Assembly: GCF_000003815.2 (NCBI RefSeq)
Contig: NC_049992.1
Coordinates: 18,180,957 to 18,244,956, forward strand
Length of the DNA: 64,000 nt
From: Branchiostoma floridae
Taxonomy: Eukaryota > Chordata > Leptocardii > Amphioxiformes > Branchiostomatidae
Direction: 5' to 3'
Below are positions 46,662-57,457 of this stretch, in pieces. The position numbers and the translations under genes are program-made. Each line of letters starts with the position of its first letter. The stretch's first letter is position 1. The notes beneath the pieces are model-generated. The model saw nothing but the letters and a program-made list of their open reading frames with translations. It searched no databases and was not told the origin of the DNA.

Positions 46662-47040
46662 GGCATGATCTACACACAGTTTTTCCCGATATCGGCGAGC
46701 CTACAACCTCTCGCCGACAGCTTTTTTTCATCGTCTAGATCGAACTACTACTATGATGACTATATCGCCATTAGGATATCGAGAAAATTTCTCCCGAAAG
46801 GTCCGGACCATTCGTACGAATACTACGATACCTTACCGATAGCTTAGCAGGGGTCCCCGACAGTTTCGCGTGCGTGTAGATGCTTCCCAACTTCGGGAAG
46901 GCTCATTAGCATATAACGCCATGTGGAAAATCGCGCTATATGTTTAGGACTGCAAGCGCCATGGGTGTCCGGCCCCCTACGTTCTAGATCCCTCCCGACA
47001 TCTGCACAGATATCGGTAAAAACTGCGTGTAGATTGGGCC
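46662..47040 (-). mobile_element. Harbinger-like MITE, family M1, copy 4
   Basis: Inverted orientation, as at 36.7 kb. TAA precedes the left end (46659-46661); the right flank reads ATA and is eroded. It contains two small local insertions (near 46750 and 46820) relative to the other copies. Confidence 0.85.
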
Positions 47041-47307
47041 ATACTCCATAGATCCCTCATCCCTTCCTGGCTTTACGTTGCCGTCTGACATGATGGATTC
47101 AATCCCTTACATCATGTCCGAGCTGAGCCAACCCTAGGTCACATATGAAAAACATGTGTTTGATCTTCTCCAGGTTAATAAGATGTAACCTTTTTGGTGA
47201 TGATAGATTATGATCTAAGCTTGCAAGATAATAAACAGATCATTCATTACAATCAAAATACTTATAATGGACTGTCCCCTTATCCAAAATCAGATCATTC
47301 ATTTTAA

Positions 47308-47649
47308 CAGGGCTCGAAATACCAACTTGCCCACTTGAAAATGCGACCTCATTTTGCTTGGCGCAACTTCATTTTAAACCCAGGTTGCACACTGCGCAAC
47401 CTGAAATTTTGCAGTTTGAACACTGCTTTCCCCCCACCTAAGTGCATTAGCCTTTGTATTTATTTTTTGATAACATAAAACATATTACATAGTTACATAT
47501 AACTGGAAGAAAAGATAAGGGATAAGTAGTTGATTTGAAGAAAGTAACAACTTGAAAGTGGGGCAACCTGAAATGTTCATGGCGCAACCTGGCTTTTGAC
47601 TCAGGTTGCCACTTGGACAACCTGGCTGAAAAAAGTATTTCGAGCACTG
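47308..47649 (+). mobile_element. GCGCAACCTG-word element (family C), copy 1
   Basis: The left terminus is CAGGGCTCGAAAT and the right TATTTCGAGCACTG. The 5-bp target duplication TTTAA (47303-47307 and 47650-47654) is perfect. The words GCGCAACCTG, AGGTTGC and GCAACTT are iterated near both ends. The copy at 57.5 kb is nearly identical over its length, so this family has moved recently on this scale. Confidence 0.9.
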
Positions 47650-48099
47650 TTTAATCATTACAATCAAAAGATATATATGATGGACAGTCCCCTTTTCCAA
47701 GTGTGAAGTACATTTGCCAGACATGGTTTTTGTGGTCTGACAGGCTGACAAAACTGATTACAGTATAGACCTGTAGGGCTAGGTCTGGGCCAGGAGCACT
47801 GCTCACGGGTCACAGAGGTTCAAGGTCAAAATGGCGGCTCCACTGCCTTGTGTCAATGTTTTGTGTAACCTCCAGTAGTCACATGAAGAAGGGACGTTCC
47901 ATTGTAGAAAGAGGGGAGGCAGAAGAAGGAATGCATTTGAAGAAAAAAGCACCTACATATTATTATATAAATCTAAATTTTAATTAAGTTATGAAGAATG
48001 AAGTTTGGGGCTTGGAAGAAACATTTTGACTTGAGTGAAAGAGTGAATAGTGATGAGAAATTTTATTTCTATCCTGAAAATCTTTGCAAATGGAATAGT
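47650..48099. other. Unique DNA with a DR1 plus YY1-like site
   Basis: AGGTTCAAGGTCA (47816-47828) is a direct repeat of nuclear-receptor half sites with 1-bp spacing and one deviation. It overlaps CAAAATGGCGGC, which fits the YY1 consensus AANATGGCGGC. A regulatory role is a guess. Confidence 0.4.
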
Positions 48100-48388
48100 C
48101 CTACTTAATGCAATTCATAATGCTTGCTCTGTCTCAAAATGCTTGCAATTTTCATATCTGCAAAATCTGCAAATTGCAGATTCTAGGTTGGTACGACTGT
48201 CCACTCATTCTTTTGGAACCAATTTTGCTGAATTTCATGATTAAATCTGTCACATTAAAGCTGAGGAAAGTACATTTTCAACACTTTCATGCGATATTTC
48301 TGGGATGGATGAGGTAAAATTTGTCTGTCCAGACTCCTAAGGCATATTCCCATCCCAGGATTAAGAGATTGGTCCTGGAGAAAGCCCT
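48100..48388 (-). repeat. Decayed word element (family F/E type)
   Basis: ATGCTTGCAATTTTCATATC and GCAAATTGCAG resemble family E words. TTTTCAACACTTTCATGCGA, GGGATGGATGAGG and TTTGTCTGTCCAGAC match family F on the minus strand. It ends in GGAGAAAGCCCTG, an eroded CAGGGCTC-type terminus, 14 bp before the next element. Confidence 0.5.
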
Positions 48389-48402
48389 GTGTAGTGCACA
48401 TT

Positions 48403-49060
48403 CAGGGCTCGAAATACCACCTGCATATGGTTATATGGTTAGTGCAGGTAAAATTGGAGCTGTGCAGGTATTTCTGGTGTCTACCTGTACCTAAGGCCAC
48501 ACCAATTTAATTTCTTGGTTCACGGATTCGCTCGCTCCTATTTTTTTGGGAAAAAAATAAAAATTATCACTCAGCAAATTTTCACCATTAATGAAACCAT
48601 TCACCAACTTTCTGGTGTATCAAATTGGCCTTTATATTATAAGCTCCTTAAAGTGTGGGTACAGGTGCTGTTAATGTACAATAATAGTGTTTTTGTACTT
48701 TTTTCAAGCTAAAAAAATTTTTTCTTTATGTTTTGGATTAGCCATTACCTTTACCCCAACCATTTTACAATTTTTATTTTTATTTTTATTTCGCCCTTTC
48801 GCTCCATATTTTTTATGAAAAAATCCGTGAACCAAGAAATTAAATTGGTGTGGCCTAACCTGCACTACTGGTCCATGTACTGGTTTTTATACATAAATGT
48901 ACAATGATGTATGTGTATATGGATTGTTATTAGCTGCATTGATAAAGTATGAAAGAAAAAATAAGTTCACAGTGGTGCAGGTAAAATTTGTTTGGTGCAA
49001 TTAATTTTCAATGTTACCTGCACCAGTGCAGGTATGCAGAAAAAAGTATTTTGAGCCCTG
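48403..49060 (+). mobile_element. ACCTGCA-word element (family B), copy 2, with nested MITE
   Basis: It begins CAGGGCTCGAAAT and ends ATTTTGAGCCCTG. GTGCAGGT, ACCTGCAC and TGCAGGTA are iterated at both ends. The element is about 300 bp long once the nested M2 MITE is removed, close to the other word elements. The nested insertion shows family B is older here than the M2 activity. Confidence 0.88.
48495..48855 (+). mobile_element. Harbinger-like MITE, family M2, nested copy
   Basis: The ends GGCCACACCAATTTAATTTC and their inverse extend to about 34 bp. The TAA duplication (48492-48494 and 48856-48858) is perfect. Removing it rejoins ...CTACCTGTACC-TAA-CCTGCACT..., which agrees with the uninterrupted family B copy at 28.1 kb. 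The interior includes TTATTTTTATTTTTATTT and matches the copy at 62.6 kb closely. Confidence 0.92.
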
Positions 49061-49540
49061 ACAGAATGATTATCTATATCCACCCGTACTCCTAAACAAT
49101 ACCTCCTAGGTCCCACCTAATTACTAAGCATTTACTGATTTCCTACAAAAGCCCAGCAAGCAGACACGTCCAACCCCAGGGCTGAGACAAGCATCAGGTT
49201 ACATGCCGTAGGGTGTGACAAACAAACAAAAAACTTCTCAAGAATGTGTCTTTTTTCCTCAGACTTTCTTATCTGTGTTTTCCCACACTTGTGACCTGCC
49301 CCCGAGGCTGATGGGATAGCGAGATAAGGTATCCCATCAGTCAGTTTGGTGGAATTCCTGCTTGCAGAAATTGCAGAAGTTGCAACATTAAACATGTAAA
49401 AGTGGATTATAATACCACAAGGTTCTATTTTATCAATTAGTTACCTTGATGAAAAGGCATAAAATTGACTAATCGTGCCTGAAGGAAGTCTTTTGAAGTC
49501 TTCATTTGCCTGAATGAAACATTCGCAAAATTTCTCAAAA
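49061..49540. other. Unique non-coding DNA
   Basis: No gene recognised. Confidence 0.4.
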
Positions 49541-50020
49541 TTTTTGGAATGAGCACTACTACGGGTGGTTATAGGTGTACAAACATCAAAGAATCCCCCT
49601 TGCCTCTAAGTCTAACTTCAAAACTTAAACCAACCAGGAATGACGTTTGAGTCCTTCCAGTTTTGTCTTGTCATCATATCTTCTTAAATTTCTTACAAAT
49701 TTCTTGGAATGAGCAGTGCTAAGGTTGACGGCAGGTTCACGAACACTAAAGAAACAGAAACATGCCAATCCCTTTTGCTACCAACTGCGAAACTTAAACC
49801 AACCAGAAATGACATTTGAGTCCTTCCAATTTTGTCTTGTCATCATATCTTCTTAAATTTCTTTTTTTCACTAAATTTCTTGGAATGAGCAGTGCTAAGG
49901 TTGACAGCACGTTCACGAACACTAAAGAAACAGACGTACCAATCTCTTTTGCTACCAACTGCGAAACTTCAACCAACGCGGGATGACATGGGAGTTCTTC
50001 CAATTTCAGGGCTGTCATAT
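49541..50020. repeat. Tandem array, three units of 160-176 bp
   Basis: TTGGAATGAGCA starts at 49544, 49704 and 49880. Units share AAACTTAAACCAACCAG, GACATTTGAGTCCTTCCA, TTTTGTCTTGTCATCATATC and TTCTTAAATTTCTT. The second and third are closest to one another. Confidence 0.9.
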
Positions 50021-50888
50021 CTGAGCGTTCATCTAAAGCCCTGATAAAAGCTGATGTCTGTTTCTATAGCCTGCAGTACAAACAAATCATTATCTCCATC
50101 AGACCTGGCTACTGTTGTTATCTCCCCTTTATGATCTCTGCCCCAGACTCTGACTCTCCTTTCAGCCGCAGAATGAGCAGCTTTGCGGAGATTTGTCCGG
50201 GTGAGCGACTGGAAGATATCTCGCTATCCCGATAAAAAGAACTGCCTTAGAGCAGAAATCTCCGCGCCGCTTGTGTGAATGGGCCGTCTGGAGGTAATGG
50301 TTCACCTAGATTCCGAGGGAGGGTTCATTTGAGTCCGGTTAAGAGGATGAGGATCTTGGGGGATGATCATTTGATATCCATTGTAGGATAGGATGTTCTT
50401 GAACTTAAAACTTGTGAAGATCTTTTTCATATCAGCATTAAAGCTGAGTGGTGGAATATATGGTTAGAAATCTTCAACGATGAAAGAGAATTTTTAGACA
50501 GTGCATAGAAAAGTTCTTGGCTTACTCAGTCCACTTCTTGAAGAGATGTAGTTACATGTCCAAAAGTTGCGTTGGGTAAAGCTGTGCACGATTACACTAT
50601 AGTCTATAGGCCTATACCTGTAAAATCATTCCTTTGTCCTGTACTTGTACCCCATAGATGAAATTTGTTCCTGTCTTTCGAACCTTGTGGGATGTAAAAT
50701 GGGAGTCCTGTGTTCCAGTACATCAAAGGAGAAAGGCTAGCAACTCCACTTCTAAGATATACACCGTTATGAGACTTGTTGACCTACATGAACATGTATA
50801 TACCACTTGGCACTACAACAAAAATCTGAATGAACAAATGAACACTAATGTTGTGTCCTGATCACAGCCCCCATCAGGAGCCTTGCTA
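50021..50888. other. Unique DNA, slightly CpG-richer at 50160-50300
   Basis: GATATCTCGCTATCCCGATAA has three GATA-type words in about 20 bp. No coding sense. Possible regulatory DNA at most. Confidence 0.3.
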
Positions 50889-51088
50889 GAGGGTCTGCAT
50901 GGGGGTCCCGACAACGATTTACGCTAAATTCAGAAGAACCCCCTACGTATTACGCTAAATCAAGGAAGGCAATTACGCTAAATTTGGTCGCCTCGCTACG
51001 AATTACGTAGATAAGATGATTTTCCCTACGAATTACGGGAAATAAAATAGGCTGCCTACGCCTTACGTAAAAGAGCATGCAGACCCTC
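50889..51088 (+). mobile_element. 200-bp MITE, family M4, copy 2
   Basis: The termini are GAGGGTCTGCATG and its exact inverse. The target duplication TTGCTA (50883-50888 and 51089-51094) is perfect. The body is the inverse of the 24.5-kb copy: TTACGCTAAAT, CCTACGTATTACGC, TCGCTACGAATTACG, CCCTACGAATTACGGG and GCCTACGCCTTACG. Having two complete ends, it defines the family. Confidence 0.92.
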
Positions 51089-52341
51089 TTGCTAACAAGC
51101 CTGTCCACCCCTGGGGCATGGAAGCAAAGCCTGACCCAACCTCCCCTACTACTACTGATAACAGGTTATCCTGTAAAAGGGGGGAGGGCAACCGGGATAA
51201 TTACAGTTCTCCTAAACGACTAATAGTCACTTGGATCATGGACCCACACTTACCTCGTGGTGATTTAGATTTGTAAGTTAGCCAAAGGTTTTTGCCCCCC
51301 CCCCCTCCCTACATGTTGGGGTTACTCCTAGTTTATAGGTGTAGTGAAATGCATGTTAGACATGTATACAGGGGCCTTTCTCCATAAGGTGTAACCAGCC
51401 GTTTAAATTTGACGTAATTATCAACTGGACTGCTCTAATAGTCTATTTACCGTGAATGTGACGGATGGGTGGTTGGTTGAATTAACCTTACTTCATTAGG
51501 GACATGTCTGGGGTTACTGTAACGATCGGTGCCTCAAGTTTTCATAATAATCGTAATTACTACCACCCCCCACTCCCCGTGTTTCAACGAAGTACTGTGG
51601 TTGTCATATACTAAGAGTATTGCAGAGGTTCTTTTGGCCTATTGTGAATGTGCACGGTGTCACATGTGATCGACACACATCAGTGACGTGCTGCAATGCA
51701 GACAGTATGCCTTAGCAGGCTCGCCTCCAGGCAGGTGTATGCAGCCAGGGAAAAGAAGTCACCTGTAAGGAGAGGTCAGAGGTCACCTGTACTGGCATGT
51801 AAACAGTCCCATAAGTAGCAGGACAGGCATAACAAAATTTTTGTGTTTTGTTTATTTTTGTTTGAAAGGAGAAAAGTGACAGTTCCTTTCGATGTGATGA
51901 GTGAAGTGGAGACAAGTTATGCTTTTGGCGTATGTTTATGTTACAGAGTCACAATGACTTGGTTTTCTGAATACTGGGCTTTGTAACCTTCGTTCAAGCG
52001 ACTTTAACGGGTTCTAAACTGTTTTGCGCTGACTTACTTATGAATGTAGGTTACGTTATGTAAGGTTGAGCTTTAACGAGGAAATGACAAGAGGTAGACA
52101 TGTTCTCTGTTGCCATAATTGCAGGAGGCTTTCGTACAAATTCAAGTAAACGAGTGAAGTGAAAAGCAATCTGTTTCAAGAACTAGATATTTAAAAGATG
52201 CCTTCTCTCATTTTCTGCAAGTTAACTGCTAAATGCAAGTTACAAAAGAATTCTTCCTTCTAATTTCACTCTTGCAAAATGGTCAAACTTTGTTCCAACT
52301 CAGCACATCCATATTATCAGTTCTCCTGATGGTATTCCTAG
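51089..52341. other. Unique DNA with a perfect DR1 site
   Basis: AGGTCAGAGGTCA (51773-51785) is a perfect direct repeat with 1-bp spacing. It lies between two GTCACCTGTA words (51758-51767 and 51782-51791; the second overlaps it). A C-run lies near 51296-51312. No exon recognised. Confidence 0.5.
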
Positions 52342-52568
52342 CAGGGCTCTTTCCAGGACCTGCCAAAAGTTTGTATGTTGGTACGGACAAAAATCTCACC
52401 CCATTGGACGGTCAAAAAATCGGAAGTTCATGACAGGAAATTGATGAAAATTTATCACTTTTTGCGACCTTAAAATGATAAATTTAAAGCAACAACAAAT
52501 AGAACATGGGCAAGAGTGTTCTGTATAAAAAGTGGGAAGAACAAAATTCAAAGCATGAGACGGCCCTG
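52342..52568 (+). mobile_element. ACGGAC-word element (family F)
   Basis: It starts CAGGGCTCTTTCCAGG and ends GACGGCCCTG, the best-preserved F copy. ACGGACAAAAATCTCACCCC and GGACGGTCAAAAAATC precede the conserved GAAGTTCATGACAGGAAATT. No clear target duplication. Confidence 0.65.
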
Positions 52569-53545
52569 CTTCGTTGTCCCATTTCTTGTCTTGATACAGC
52601 ATCCGGGTTTTACTTGGGGGACGATAATTTACAGATCTAAGTAAACCCAAAGCCAAGTTTATCAGGATGTCCATAAAAGCTGGAAAACAGGATAAAGAAG
52701 GAATGTTGTAAATCTGATTTCAGGAACTCGACTTTTGACTTGCCGTATCGAGTCCTTTCCCAAGACAGCGTCTCTGATGGTCATTAAAATTCTTGGATCC
52801 AATCGTTTGCCTCTCCAGCCCTGACTCTGTGCCCTGCGCTCATTAATCCTGAGCGTGTTTAGCATGTTTATCTCATACAGATGTGTTAAACTTAAAGTCC
52901 GTGCATGCTGTTTAGTGGGTGTCTGCCACTTTAACCCCCTATTTGACGTGTAACAGTCCAATGTTTGTCTGTCTGTAATGAACCATGGGGCATCATCAGT
53001 AGGGTAGACTGGAAGTATACAGATCTGTGAGCAACAAGCAAGTTCTTAAAACATGAACCGAAGAGAACAGAACATGTATTGTAGATATGTATATGACATA
53101 CATGTACAATAAAAACAAGGTTTGTGTGAAATTGAAAAAGAGCTTATGGAAGAAAAATTATGAGAGAAAGTTTCAGGGAATGAAAGTTGTAAACTTACAG
53201 CCAGATTCAATTTTTCGTCTCTGCCATCTGTCTTCCTTCTCGATTTTATCTTCCAAATGTCTTACAAGGAAGAAAATGAATTTGTGTGGCTTTATATTAG
53301 GCCCCCTTTCCACTAGATGGTGATCGCGCTGGGATCTCACTGCGACCCAAATAGTATACGTGTAACCGTTGCTTTCACACTGGGTATATCATACAAGCGT
53401 AAAAGTGTGACTGAGAAGATAACAAAACACACAAAGTGTAAAAAGATTTTGTTTCTTTTCTATACAATTCGTTGAGCAATATGTCAAATTTTAGGTGGCA
53501 GAGAAAGCGAGACGAGAACGCTGTCCTAGTATTACAGGGGTCTGG
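52569..53545. other. Unique non-coding DNA
   Basis: CGCTCA-TTAATCC-TGAGCG at 52837-52855 is a 6-bp perfect inverted repeat around a TAATCC. No gene recognised. Confidence 0.4.
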
Positions 53546-53553
53546 GTCTGGAG

Positions 53554-53929
53554 CAGGGTTGTAGCCAGCCTGAAATCATTTTCAGTCCCCTTGATTTTGA
53601 ATGGGAATCCTATAGAGCACCAAAGGCATTGAGTGACGTTGCGCGTCATTTCTAGGGGGTCTGGGTCCCAGAAAATTTTTGAATCAAGACCATCTGAAAC
53701 ACTATTTCCTGCATTTTGAGGTGCAAATTTTGCTTGTAGACTAAGCTGTTCAATGACATCTGTTTTGGTGAAGAAGAACACATAGGTTTCAGTTTTTTTT
53801 TATACCTTTACATATCAATTTTTGTCTGTCCCAGGGGACGGAATGGGGAAAACTTTCTTCAGTCCCCAGCTGCAAAATTCCTTCAATTTAGTACAAAGGA
53901 CTGAAGGACAGGTGCTGGCTACAACCCTG
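53554..53929. mobile_element. hAT-type non-autonomous element
   Basis: CAGGGTTGTAGCCAGC and its inverse form the termini. The perfect 8-bp target duplication GTCTGGAG (53546-53553 and 53930-53937) is the hAT signature. The interior contains TCAGTCCCCT, GTCTGTCCC and GGGGACGGA words related to family F. No transposase frame. Confidence 0.93.
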
Positions 53930-54329
53930 GTCTGGAGTATGCTGATTCTGGTACGCAATGTCTGGCTTGAAATCAGGGTCAGACCTTGTCTGCTCCAAAC
54001 TTGGTTGATAGCCTTGACTGGTGATGAAGTGTGTTTGTAATTGTGCCAATCGTCATCTCCACTTGATGAGTAGGGATGTGAAGTGTCAGGCCTCAGGAGC
54101 CCCGGCCTTCTGGTGGTCTGCACTTGACACTTATTTGTCCGAACAACCTCCAAAGCCAAGCTGTGGTGTTGACTTGTTAGGGCAACTGTAGATATGAAGG
54201 AGGGGTGTTGAGCACAGTGCTATCTCTAAATTTTTTTCCATCGCTGATATTGTTTGGGAGCCACCGTTGTTGATTTTCCTTTCATTGCATGTTATTTTTA
54301 GCATATATTAGTAATAAAAAGATATCTTA

Positions 54330-54412
54330 TTTCATGTACTGAAGTTCAGATATTTGGGACGGATGGGGTGAAATGTTTGTCCGTCCCAACAAGCAAATTT
54401 CCAAAAATGTAA
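54330..54412 (-). repeat. ACGGAC-word repeat (family F), fragment
   Basis: TTTCATGTACTGAAGTTCAG, GGGACGGATGGGGTGAAATG and GTCCGTCCCAACAAGC correspond to the minus-strand block at 3.8 kb. Confidence 0.6.
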
Positions 54413-56050
54413 TTGGTACTCAACTGATGACCTGACAGAGGAAAGATAAAGAAGAGAGAAAAAGGCAGAGTAAAAGACAAAAGGAGGGAAGGAAAGAAAG
54501 GAAATTAGATGTTTTTAAATCGTCATATTTTCCCAGTGAGGTTTTGTAAGTTAATCCAAAAAGTTTGATTAGTTTTATTCCTGATGCAGCTTGGACGTTC
54601 CTACAATCTTTATAAAGTATTTGCCATCTTATCTCACATCCAGAACTTTAGCCATCAATTCTAGCTGGTATAGAGAGTAGATGACCAAAGACAGGTCCAT
54701 TGCATGTTGAAGTATAACAAATTGATGCTTCTTGGCAGGGACTCCACGAAAACCTTTCAGAAGGAACCTGGGACGTCGGACCCTCCATTTGTGCTATTGT
54801 ATTAAACCATCAATGAAATGGTTGCCGGCCACTTAATAAAATTGCCCAGATGCCCCCATCATAAAACAGTTGTCAGAATGAGTTATGGCTGACATCTGAC
54901 CTCCGTATCATCCATCGTTCTGGAGCAGCGAAGTTTGCTTTGTGCTTACAGCTGGAAGCCTGCCGCTTGTCCCTCTGAGTTTATTCAGAGAGCACAAGCT
55001 TATTCAGAGCCAAGCACAATAGCGTGAACTAGAGGAGGGACTTTTTCGAGATGTATTGTTGGATCAAAGGGAAGTATTTGTCTGTTGTAGATGTGTCCGA
55101 ACAAGACCACAATGTAGGTGAAAGGGGCGATTGGAAAGGCTTGTGTCGTGTATAGACTGTACTGTATGATAGCACAAAGACTGGTATGGGATGCTGTCTG
55201 TTACCAAGGAGGTTTGATTCTAAACGAATTCCTCGCTGTTAGAAAAAGATTTGTGACCTGTGAATTATTTAGTTATTTGGAAGTTTGTCTATTTCTTTTT
55301 GTATCGTACAAGAGCAGATTTGGGGCCTTTCGAAAATGACCAGTTAAATTGAAAATCGTTCCTTAGAAAATAGCATTCTCTCTGTAGCTATAACTGATCA
55401 ATGTGCAAAAGATTTTAGGGCGATTTTGTTACAAGACTAAAGTAATAGAAATGCTGCCAAAGGTCTTGCTTGAATTGTAGGGGTTTGCTGTAATGGTTTG
55501 CCAAAGGGACTAACAGTGATTTGATGATGTTCGGAAGTTCCAAGGGGTCGTAGGGTTACAAAGGAATGCCTTGACAATACCACAGAAATGTCCAAACATC
55601 ATTTACATCACAATCTCCGAAGTGAGCGCTCCGTTTTTCTTTGTCCAACAGATCACCCCATCAGTGACATTGCAAACAAATCTCACTGTTGAAGGACAAC
55701 AAGCACTTGTGTCCGTGTTTGTTTTTGGAGATACTGCCCTAGAAGTTCCTGATTATTTTCATACACCACACAAAGCTGGGTAATGAGCCCAGATAATGGT
55801 ACGTCCTGCTGTTTCCCCATGAGAGGGGTTTGCAGAAAATGCCTTGATGTTGTAGAAAGGTAAACATTGGGAACCTCCAGAGACAACTGTGCAGAATGAC
55901 TGGCACAACAGACAGCAGGGTACAAGTTTGTAAACACCATTTTTGGGTGGGACGCTCCAGTTATTTGCAACTTGATAACAGAGTTAGAGTTCAGTCACAA
56001 TGTTAGAACATGTAGTCAACATGATGAGCTACTACATGTACATGTTTTTG
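54413..56050. other. Mostly unique non-coding DNA
   Basis: Purine-rich run (GAAAGATAAAGAAGAGAGAA...) near 54440-54510. Open frames around 55118-55339 and 55571-55970 have no domain. No intact repeat seen. Confidence 0.45.
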
Positions 56051-56051
56051 T

Positions 56052-56176
56052 GAGATCCCGATCGCAATCTGTACTAGTAGAATCAACGATTGTACTAGAC
56101 TACAGATTGCGATCGGGATCTCTTCTAGGAGAAACTCCGATCGCGATCTCTCCTAGGAGAATCGGCGATTCTACTG
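56052..56176. repeat. Compound foldback with GATCGCGATC words
   Basis: GAGATCCCGATCGCAATCTG (56052 on, 22 bp in all) and its perfect inverse (56101-56122) form a hairpin with a 27-base loop. Overlapping this, TAGTAGAATCAACGATT (56076) and AATCGGCGATTCTACT (56160) are the ends of a second inverted repeat, with CTCCTAGGAGA palindromes between. It is probably one foldback MITE in which both pairings are possible. Confidence 0.7.
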
Positions 56177-57457
56177 TGACATATACATGTACATGACAAA
56201 TTACCCAATATGTTTAAGGATGGAAAGATGTAAAGCATCATGCATGTCGAGGCGACCGATGATGAAAGCATCATGACAACTTCATTATATGAGGATGTCC
56301 CTGTAGATAAAGTGGTAGCAGCCACACAGTCACAGTTGAGCTCCTGGTTCTTCCTTGGAAGTTGGAAACTGGGGTACCCATGCTTTGTATCTGTTTAAGT
56401 GCATCCTATTTGACGTTCGAGGAGGTGCCTAGAGCATGCATACATGTTACAACAGCCTCATTGCTCATATGGGTACTAGTACCTTTTTGGCTGTACCTAC
56501 ATATACATGTGTGCTGTATGAAGATATCCTCATTGTTAGGTACAGAAGATGCACAATATGAAGATATTTGTTCTCTCTTGAGGCAGTGACGAAATGAACT
56601 TTAAATCTTAAATGTCCTTTAATGAACTTAAATCTTAAAGATCCTTTAAGACCTGTCTTAGTGGGATCGTTTCCGTATTTACTTAAGCCCAATTCTTAGG
56701 AAGCTAAAGCGGTATAACATCTGTTGCAGGTGTAAAGGCAGGTCAAAGGTCACCATTTGTGTCATCATGTCTTGACGACTGCGACAGCTCACAATGTGCA
56801 GTGGTCGGCTCAAGTATTTTCTGTTTGTTGGAACTTGTCGTTCAGGGGCGTTGGAAGAGGCTTTGAAGTGTCCGTAGAAGTCAACTGTGATTGTTGGTGC
56901 TGCCTTTGTTTTTCTTTGTTCTCGGAGATGTCAGAAATAACGAGAGGGTAGAGCAATCCTGTTCCATAACAAACACGGGCAAGTTTTGCCGCTTGTCTGC
57001 AAAATAAGGGTTCGACCACTTTATTCTGAGGGGTGAAAACTGGGTGTGGTTCAAGAACTGTTGTAGGACACATAGTTTACCGATGATGTACACACAGTTG
57101 TTGCAATTGCAGGAGTTGATCATGATCCGTAATTTGTCAAACATGAGCTTGTGAAGATAAGTATTGGTTTCAGGGATATTGGAGATGAGAGGATGTACCT
57201 ACCTGTACTGTAGACTATCGTGACTGCACATTTTTGTAGCAGATCAAGACAAGAGGAAGAACTTCAAGAAGACACGTGTACATTTTGATAAGGGATGAAC
57301 TTTGGGATAAGAATGAGGGGCATTTAACTGTCTTGGGAAAGTTATAATTTTGAAAACAAGACTTTCACAAGCAAGAAAGAAAGAGTAAGTATTAATCTCC
57401 GGTTTGGTTCAGTTAAGGTCATCTTCTTCAGAGAGGTGACAACAAGATTGCCACAAA
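56177..57457. other. Unique DNA with a perfect DR1 site
   Basis: AGGTCAAAGGTCA (56740-56752) is a perfect nuclear-receptor DR1. CAGGTG lies 13 bp upstream of it. No exon recognised. Confidence 0.5.

Noticed and set aside
4327-47040. The four M1 copies look like a giant inverted duplication (++ / --, equal spacing of about 9.9 kb, centred near 25.67 kb)
   Set aside because: Sequences flanking the copies do not match across the supposed axis, and the flanking trinucleotides differ (TAA, TTA, TGA). Independent insertions explain the arrangement.
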